NCBI GenBank assembly: GCA_019671135.1
Contig: JAHRHY010000006.1
Location: 744,001 to 808,000, forward strand
DNA length: 64,000 nucleotides
Source of the DNA: Linnemannia hyalina
Lineage: Eukaryota; Mortierellomycota; Mortierellomycetes; Mortierellales; Mortierellaceae
Direction of reading: 5' to 3'
Part shown: positions 57,061-64,000 of the stretch, in pieces
How the letters are laid out: every line of letters starts with the position of its first letter
Numbering within the stretch: position 1 is the stretch's first letter
Notes under the pieces: model-generated
The model's database searches: none
What the model saw: the letters and a program-made list of their open reading frames with translations, nothing else
Told to the model about the DNA's origin: nothing
Position numbers and translations under genes: made by a program

Positions 57061-59977
57061 ATGACCACAACAATGACGACAGGACCAAGGCTTCGGCGCT
57101 TATTTATCGCTGCTTGCGCGACACTCTTGCTCTTGGCCTCCACAGTCTTTTCAGCAGCACCACCAGCAACGACCATCGCCACAGTCGCCAAACCTCCCGC
57201 GACAAAAACACCCATACTTTTAACCACTATTCCAACTGGAGCCCTACCCTCGCTCATAAATGTGACGACCACGACAACAACAACCAGCACGGTCGACTTT
57301 CTGCTTCCTACTCCTCCACCAAGTTCACCAGCTGTTGTTCCCAGTGGTCCTTCGCTCGGTGGGTTAGCAACATGTCCACCACCCCTGGTTCCCAACACCC
57401 TGCAGCTCGAATCTGCGTCGTGTATGGGACCCTGCTGTATACCCTGCCCGGCGTCCTCAGTGTTTTATGAACCCCACAAACTCGAAGACATTTACACGCT
57501 GACGAGTATCTTTCGCGGTGTCTCGGCAACCTGCTGTTTTATCTTGGCACTATGCTATCTAATACTCCCGAGTCGGCGGAAACACCCTCATTTGATTGTC
57601 TTGGTCTTTTCGATCATGATGGTTTTCTGGGAGGGACTTGGCACGGCGTGGCTCCACATGAAGACTGATCTCTTGTGCAAGAATATTTATGAACCTGCAA
57701 CGATGACCAACTCGTGGTTTTGTGGCGTCCAAGGTATGATACTTTAGGTTTGTGATCGCAGGGTGTCTCGCTTGTATCTCTAACATATTCGTTTCCTCCT
57801 TCCACCATAACCACAGGAATCGGGTTGATGTACATAGTACTGACGATGCTTTGCCTGGGCTTTCTCCTGATTGCCAACCTCCACGTCCTGTCAGTCTTCC
57901 GATCGTACGTTGTCCAGAACCATTTGACAAAGTTGATGGTCCTTTCCTTCTTTCTGCCGCTCTCGCTTGTCCTCCCTGTGGCGATTCGCAAGCAGGTCGA
58001 AAATCCTGGATTCGGCTCTATTTGTTTTGTCAGCTCCCAGGTCGCCAGTCCATACTTTTTTTATCCATTATCTGTCGTTGTCTGCCTGGCTACCTTGCTC
58101 CACCTGGGCACCATCGCCTTCATGATCAAGGTACTTTCTCCTTCTTGCAGTGCTTTGTGCCCATCGTTAAATCGGAAACAGTAACACTGACGCGTATTTA
58201 CTATGCATAATAGTCGAGCATACAGAACAACTCGGTGGCTGTGAGTGACTCGACGTCGTTCAAGAGCCAGAGCGACTCGCAGAGCAATAAGACAACTTCA
58301 CAACGACGACGCCGACTCCAAGCAGCACGCGATATTTCCCAGCTCCTCAAACAACAATGGCGTCCGGGTCTCTTGGCGCTCTGTCTCTTGATCGTCTACA
58401 TGATCTACTGGCTCTTTTATTTCATCGAGGCGAAAAAGTTGGAGAGGGTCAGACCGGACACTCCTTGGTTCATGGAGTGGCTTGCATGTTTGGCGGAGCA
58501 GGCTCAAGAGGCCCTCTTGTCCGGTCGATTGTCGGCGACATCTACAATGGATGATTTGAAAGCCGCGGGAGATGTGGCTCAAGGGGCGTGTGCACGGATC
58601 ACGGCGCCCTATGTGCCGTCGTTTACTTGGGCGGCGCTGGCGGATATTATGCCGGCAATCTTTGGAATTTTCGTCCTCATTATCTTTGGCACCAAGTTTG
58701 AGCTGTGGCAGGATCTCAAGAGCAGGATCGTTGGCGAAAAGGATACAACCGTCTTTATTATGGGCGATGTTTCCACGGACCAACAGCACCGACCGGTGTC
58801 CCCCGAAGAACAGCGGTATCAGAAGCAGGAGCATGTTCGCTTTTCACAGACGACAAAAGCAGATCGAGGCAAGAGCCAGGACAATGATTTCTACTCGGAT
58901 GATCTGGGTCTGGGAGCAAACGAGTTTAACAGTCGAGACATGATCATGGCGGCGTACGAGGCAGAGACACCTCGATATGGCGGCAAACAGTCTCGGTCCC
59001 GGTCTGGATCCCATGCCGCTCCCCCTCTACCTAACACCGAGGCGATATATGGTGGGGCGACGCGTAAGACATCTGTCACTATTCAGGACAACGACCGCGA
59101 GCCAATTTACTACCGCAGTCCAGAACCCACCACGGCACAACAGGAACCCATCCAGAAGCGGCTCTTCCACGAACAGCATGCTTTGCTGGTTACGGATGGC
59201 GCTGTCCCCTGGCCCTCCTGGCCTTCCTCGACCTCGACTACTTCTTCTTCGCCCACTTCGCCCAACTCTTCGTCACCCTCTGGAAACAAGTCACACTCGT
59301 TCGATCGATACCATCATCATCACCATCACCACACACCTCCTCCGCCTCCTTCTTACCCTCACCCTCGGGATCTGACCACCGACACCACCTCCACCCGGAA
59401 CCCTATTTCCCACCCTCTTTCTCCTCAACCTCGAGTCACGTATCCAACACTCCCCTTCTTATCTCAAAAGGCATTCTACAACTCGGAAGACATCTCTGCC
59501 CCACCCATCTCACTGAGCCAACCCTCCCGGATCGACCGCCAACTCAAAACCGCGCCCGCACCTTTCTACCCTCCCCCTCCACCTTCCGTTGCTCCTCCAG
59601 CGACGCCAAAGGCCTATACCCAAGCTGTCCAGTCGGTCGTCATTCCTGCGCGTGGCAGTAGTCGTGATCAGGGGCGTGTCTCCAGTGACCGGGATCGGGA
59701 GCGGTCGCCGCGGGCCTCGAGTGAGCGACAGCTACGAATATCTAGTGAACAACAACAGCAGCCCAGAGTGTCTAGTGAGAGGCAACCACGACTGTCAAGT
59801 GAACGACAACCGCGACAACAATGGAATTACCACCAACAGGATCAGGAGCAGGCGCTGATGGGTATGGATATATCTGCAGCGGCAGCGTCGCCCATGAGAG
59901 GGCTGTCTCCGCCCCCTCCTCTCGTCCCCAGGAAGAGTATGCGCCGTCGTGGAGCTAGTAATCCACAGCAGGAATAA
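57061..59977 (+). CDS. Frizzled/Smoothened-like seven-TM receptor 2
   Basis: Exons 57061-57733, 57817-58130 and 58214-59977 give 916 residues. It is a diverged paralogue of receptor 1: signal anchor (LFIAACATLLLLASTVFSA), Thr/Pro-rich ectodomain, the block CMGPCCIPCP at the position of CTEQCCLRCP, and seven hydrophobic segments of the same spacing (for example ATCCFILALCYLILP; VLSFFLPLSLVLPVAIR; LLALCLLIVYMIYWLFYFIE; IMPAIFGIFVLIIFG). FYFIEAKKL corresponds to FYFIDAKRL of receptor 1, and WRPGL to WRPAL. The intron that interrupts TM6 in receptor 1 is absent here. The cytoplasmic tail is long (about 420 residues), with a His run, Pro-rich stretches and repeated SSERQPR-like motifs near the end that look like phosphorylation targets. 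Confidence 0.85.
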
Positions 59978-60170
59978 AAAACGGATATTTATTTCGATCA
60001 GGAAAAATAAGTAAATGTATCAAATGGTGGTAGCCTCCTTCTTTCATTATATTTTTTTTTGTCATTTTTGTTCTTTGCGAGAACCCTTCACATCCTCTCA
60101 TCTCCGAATGTTCCTCCTCTAATGTCTTCTTCTTGAATGGTTTTGATATGAGTGACTGTTAACTCTGCAG

Positions 60171-60358
60171 GTGTTGCTGTTGAGGCCATCTTGCTTCGGA
60201 ACTGGATTATCAAGCCTGGGAGTGAGAATCCTGCCACGGCCGTGTTAACGGGGGATTCGGCTGAGGGGCTCAAGGTTGTTTCCAAGAACCCTGGTGTTGC
60301 GGGCGCTCTTGCTAATGTCAAGATCGACCTTGCCATTCCTCTCGCCAAGGAGGCTTAA
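60171..60358 (+). pseudogene. Orphan terminal-exon-like frame
   Basis: A CTGTTAACTCTGCAG acceptor-like sequence is followed by 188 bases that are open in one frame and end in TAA. The peptide is protein-like and of balanced composition (VAVEAILLRNWIIKPGSENP, then ALANVKIDLAIPLAKEA). There is no ATG, and no room for earlier exons after the stop of receptor 2 at 59977, unless that gene is alternatively spliced. It may be the last exon of a lost gene. I do not recognise the sequence. Confidence 0.4.
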
Positions 60359-60613
60359 AACTGTTGAATCACTGTGGCATACAAAAAGTCTAAGTTTGTC
60401 ACCCTTCCTTCTTTGGTTTGTTCATATCCGTCTACACTCCTTTTCCCTCCATCTACACATTGGCAGCTTCGCCAAGAGACATTTGCTCATGGGAACAAAT
60501 AAACAAAATCACGTACTTCTCCTTAGCAATCTCTCCTATCCTATACTATATCGTTTCTCTCGTTTATTTTACTTCCTAGTATGTGTTGTTGTCATTTATA
60601 AATGTGTATGTTG

Positions 60614-63600
60614 TTACATGATGATGCAGTTATTATCCTTGGCATTACGACCATGGCTAATCCGCCGAATACTATTCTTATGCCCACTCTTATCAAACCC
60701 TGACGTCTGCTCCGACAGCCTCGCCCGAGCCTCCTTGTTCCCATTCGCAGCCGCCAATTTATAAAACTCCATTGCCTTCCCCAAATCCGAAGGAATCGAG
60801 ATCCCGACTTCATAATAGTACCCCATCGCATACTGGGCCTTGGGCAACTGCTTCTCGGCCGCCTTGGCCGCATACTGGAACGCAACCGCATCATCCGCCT
60901 CAAAACAATTCTCGGCCCCACTCAGGTACCAACCCGACAACGCCATCTCGGCCTCACCCGTTGGGTCGCCCGCTTGGACAGCGCGCTCGTAATACTGGAT
61001 CGACACGAAGGGGTCGATAGTACAGCCCAGGGTTCCGTATTCGTAGCAGCAGCCGAGTTTGAAGTCTGCCGGGCCGTGGCCGAGATCGGCGGCCTTTTTA
61101 AACCATTCGAGGGCTTCGCCATCGTCAGGGAAGGCAATGTCGTCAGGTATCGCGAGTTGTTTGTATTCCCGGGCGAGGATCTGGCCTAAGACGTAGGGTG
61201 CCATGGGTGCGGCTTCGGTTGCGAAGGAAGCGGCGCGTTTGAGGTATTGGAGGCCGGTTTTCATGTTCTTGCTCTGGCCCAACTCTCCGTACAAGTACAC
61301 CATCGCCAGTCGCTATCATCGATTGAAAGTGTGAAATTGTTACACCATGAATACAATTTCTTGCATGCCTCCAACTGTGGCAAAGGTGGCACTGAAGGCT
61401 CAACTTATGGAAACAAAGAAAACTTAAAATGAGGTCATAAGAGAGACTTACATGGTTGGCGGGGACATCGTTGTGGGTGGCGGCCTTCTTATAAAGGACG
61501 ACAGCCTTGTTGTTATCCTTACGCTTCTCACAGTAGGTGGCAACCTTGTAATGGGCCGCCGAAAAGTCACCCTTGGACGCCGACTGGAAACACCGCAGAG
61601 CCTTGTCCGCGCTCTTTTTGTTCCCGTATAGTCCTTCCTCGTACCAGATACCCCGGATGAACTGTGCCTCCGGCTGTCCCTCCTTGGCCAACCGGTCGAT
61701 CCAGTAGATGGCTTCCTGAGTCAACTTCTTCTTGCCCGACATTTCGGCGGCGGAGTCGTCCTGAGGCTGATAAGGTGTAGGGCTTGAGCACCGGGATCCT
61801 CCTCCATTCATGGGTCCAGATGAAGTGGGCGGTGGAGGTGGCTGAAGGGGCTCAGTGTTGGCGGTAGTGGCGGTGGATACGGTAGGTGAAGTAGGAGATG
61901 AGGGCTCGCCAATCTCCAACAGGTACTTTGCAAAAGAGAGTTGGAGGTTGGTATCGTTGGTCTTGTTGGCCGCATCACGGTATTTCCCAAGGATCGCCTG
62001 GTCGGTCAAAAGCGAGACAGAGGTCGCGACTGAATTCTGTTTCGCATGCCCACGACGACCAGAACCGGGACTGCTGTCAAGTCGGCGTGGAGGAGTGAGG
62101 TATCCGTTGTTGTTGCCGTTGTTCCCATTGTTGCTGTTGTTGGAGAGAGGCGCATCGAGGGGTTCGAAGGTGTTGGGTGACCAGGACTGGCGGTGCATGA
62201 GGCGATTTCCTGGGGCAGCCATGTTGTAGTTTCCGACTGCAGCGGGGTCTGCTGGACCTGTACAAATTTCCAAAAGCGGTATTTCAGTGGCATCCACCAC
62301 CAACCATGAAAAAAAAAACTGGGTCAGTCGTCTAAAAAAATGGATCAGCGCAAAGAAAAGACATGCTGAGCCCAGTCTTGTTTTCTTTACCTGAGGGGAT
62401 CGGCACACTGGAGGCAGAGCTGTGGTGCTGGTGGTGCTGGTACGACATACGATGATGAGCCGTCGACGTTGGGTCCGTCATCGCATGGCTCGGGAAGCCG
62501 CCGCCGCCGTATCCAAACGACCGTCCACGCTGATGCTGGTGCTGCATGTAATCGCCGCTAACCTGGCCGGGCTCCTCTGCGGCGGGGGAATCTGTGTATC
62601 CAGGACCATTAGCAAACGGAGGTGGACCAGGGAACTGCTGTCGCATTCCACGTTCGTAAACAGGCGACGCAGGGGTGTCGATCAAAGCTGCCCAATCTTC
62701 CGAGTTGGAGGGGATCGGCTTCAAGCGCTCCTCGTTGTTGTTGTTGATCTGCAAAGAGAGAGGCGAGACACGACCAGGAAGGGGCGACACTCGACCAGGA
62801 ATCAAACCAGAATTTCCATGGGATCCTCCTCGTAAATGTCCTGTTGGTCCTCGGCCATCCTCTGAAGTCATCGACATTCGAGGGGCAGATGTCGCGGTCG
62901 AGTCGGTGCGAGAAATAATTGACATTCTGTCACCTGAAATAGTCGAAGGATCGCCCATTGTCGATGGTGGCGGTGGAGCGTAGTGCGAAGATGACGGTGA
63001 AGGAGCCCTGTACATGTTCACCAGGCTTCCGGGGTGGGTCGAGTGGACAGGTGATGGGATCCCAAGCGATGGCACCAAAGTCGACGGACTCTCCTGTTGT
63101 TCAGACATATAGACCATAGGTGGAGCAGAGTAACCAGCTTGGGCAGAATAAGGATGATGTTGCTGTTGCTGCTGCTGTTGCTGGAACTTTTGCTGCAACT
63201 GTTGGTTTTGCTGGTTTTGCTGCTGTTGCTGCTGTTGCTGCTGTTGTTGTTGCTGTTGCTGTTGCTGTTGCTGGAGTTGAAGCTGCTGTTGAAGCTGCTG
63301 TTGCTGGAGTTGCGAGGCTTGTGTTGCAGGCTTGGGCTGAGGAGTATATGAAGATTGAGGGACATATGTCGACTGTGGAACATATGTCGATTGGGGCGCG
63401 TACGTAGATTGCGGGACATAGGCGGTTTGAATATATGGTGCTTGTGACACAAAGAATGGCTGCTGTTGTTGTGATTGCTGTTGTTGTGATTGCTGTTGTT
63501 GCTGATGTGGATCTGACCGGCTGGACGGCGGCGACGACGACGCTTGATCCTGAGCAATGCCCTCGGTATTGAGAGCCGCGTGTTGTTGTTGTTGTAGTCC

Positions 63601-64000
63601 TTGCCCAGGAATAACAGAAAAGGGGATGCTCGGATTAACCTGTAAAGTAGGGGTACTTGTGGTAGCGTTGGACGAAGGAGCAGGAGAAGGAGCAGTGAAG
63701 GGCGACCAAGTGGCTGTGGTAGGAGGTGGCGATGCAGATCTAGATTCAATGGACTGTTGTTGCTGTTGTTGTTGTTGTTGATGCAACAGAGGGCTAGGCG
63801 CTAGAATGGGTGACGGCATAGAATAGACGGTCTCGATGGTGGTGACAATGTTGGGAGGGGAATGCTTGAGAGCCTCCTGGGCAGGTGGTGAAATAGCAGG
63901 GACAGGGGCAGGGACAGGAGCAGGAGCAACCGCAGGAGTAATCACAGAGGGAGGGGGGGAAGGCACTACAAAGGTGTCTTGGTCGGATAGGTAAGAACCA
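60614..64000 (-). CDS. SKT5: SKT5/CHS4-like chitin-synthase activator, 5' partial
   Basis: At least 1037 residues lie in the window: exons (64000)-62391, 62257-61452 and 61312-60614. The reading frame is open to the right edge, so the start is outside; the GTG near 63966 is not a start. The N-terminal half is disordered and Gln-rich, with a polyglutamine tract (about 63160-63310) and tandem TYVPQS-like repeats (63330-63420). The C-terminal part holds Sel1-type repeats (QPEAQFIRGIWYEEG; AAHYKVATYCEKR; GPADFKLGCCYEYG; KAQYAMGYYYEVG). The protein ends in CIIM, a CaaX farnesylation box like that of yeast Skt5/Chs4, so it probably sits at membranes and activates a class IV-type chitin synthase. 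Other Sel1 proteins of this type are possible, but the CaaX end favours SKT5. Confidence 0.88.
63160..63310 (-). repeat. CAG/CAA polyglutamine tract in SKT5-like gene
   Basis: Mixed CAG and CAA codons encode several long Gln runs, interrupted by Leu, Asn and Lys, within the N-terminal disordered part. The mixture of codons is typical of a retained protein feature rather than a fresh expansion. Confidence 0.9.

Noticed and set aside
63964..63966. Start codon of the SKT5-like protein at 63966
   Set aside because: The codon is GTG, and the frame continues upstream to the window edge with coding-like sequence (GSYLSDQDTFV), so the gene is 5' partial.

Overview
The window reads as nuclear DNA of a filamentous fungus, most probably Mortierellaceae (Mortierella and relatives). 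The protein-coding genes carry several short spliceosomal introns (about 90 to 440 nt, mostly GTAAG-type donors and TAG or CAG acceptors). The microsomal Delta12 fatty-acid desaturase closely resembles the one I know from Mortierella alpina. Intergenic DNA is full of CT/GA-rich tracts and microsatellites. The genus is inferred from these features, not from any search.

Layout, left to right. 1-3.5 kb: no convincing gene. 3.5-4.7 kb (-): Delta12 desaturase. 6.1-9.4 kb (-): threonyl-tRNA synthetase in eight exons. 9.5-14.5 kb (-): Rho1 exchange factor (DEP-DH-PH-CNH, Rom2 type). 15.5-16.0 kb (-): a doubtful small gene, divergent from RAD4/XPC at 16.1-19.6 kb (+, nine exons). 20.9-23.3 kb (+): single-pass membrane protein with a WSC domain. 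23.5-25.6 kb (-): secreted M14 zinc carboxypeptidase. 26.6-29.5 kb (+): low-complexity protein of unknown function. 29.9-31.8 kb (-): bHLH transcription factor. 31.8-35.4 kb: gene-poor. 35.4-37.5 kb (+): AP-1-like bZIP factor. 38.1-39.2 kb (-): peroxisomal enoyl-CoA hydratase 2 ending in SKL.

40.4-50.7 kb is a decayed island. It holds a tRNA-Thr(CGU), two head-to-tail 5'-truncated LINE-like copies with poly(A) tails, further LINE tails, a DEAD-box helicase pseudogene that keeps its introns, and a pseudogene for a secreted Pro/Lys-rich repeat protein.

53.2-60.0 kb (+) carries two tandem paralogous Frizzled/Smoothened-like seven-transmembrane receptors. From 60.6 kb to the right edge (-) lies a SKT5/CHS4-type chitin-synthase activator with Sel1 repeats and a CaaX box; its 5' end is outside the window.

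Functionally, the Rom2-type GEF, the WSC protein and the SKT5-like protein all belong to cell-wall integrity and chitin synthesis as known in yeast, and the Frizzled-like receptors are a further surface-sensing layer. The desaturase and hydratase handle fatty acids. The remaining genes are housekeeping (ThrRS, RAD4) or transcription factors. All exon boundaries were derived by eye from splice consensus, reading frame and family conservation.
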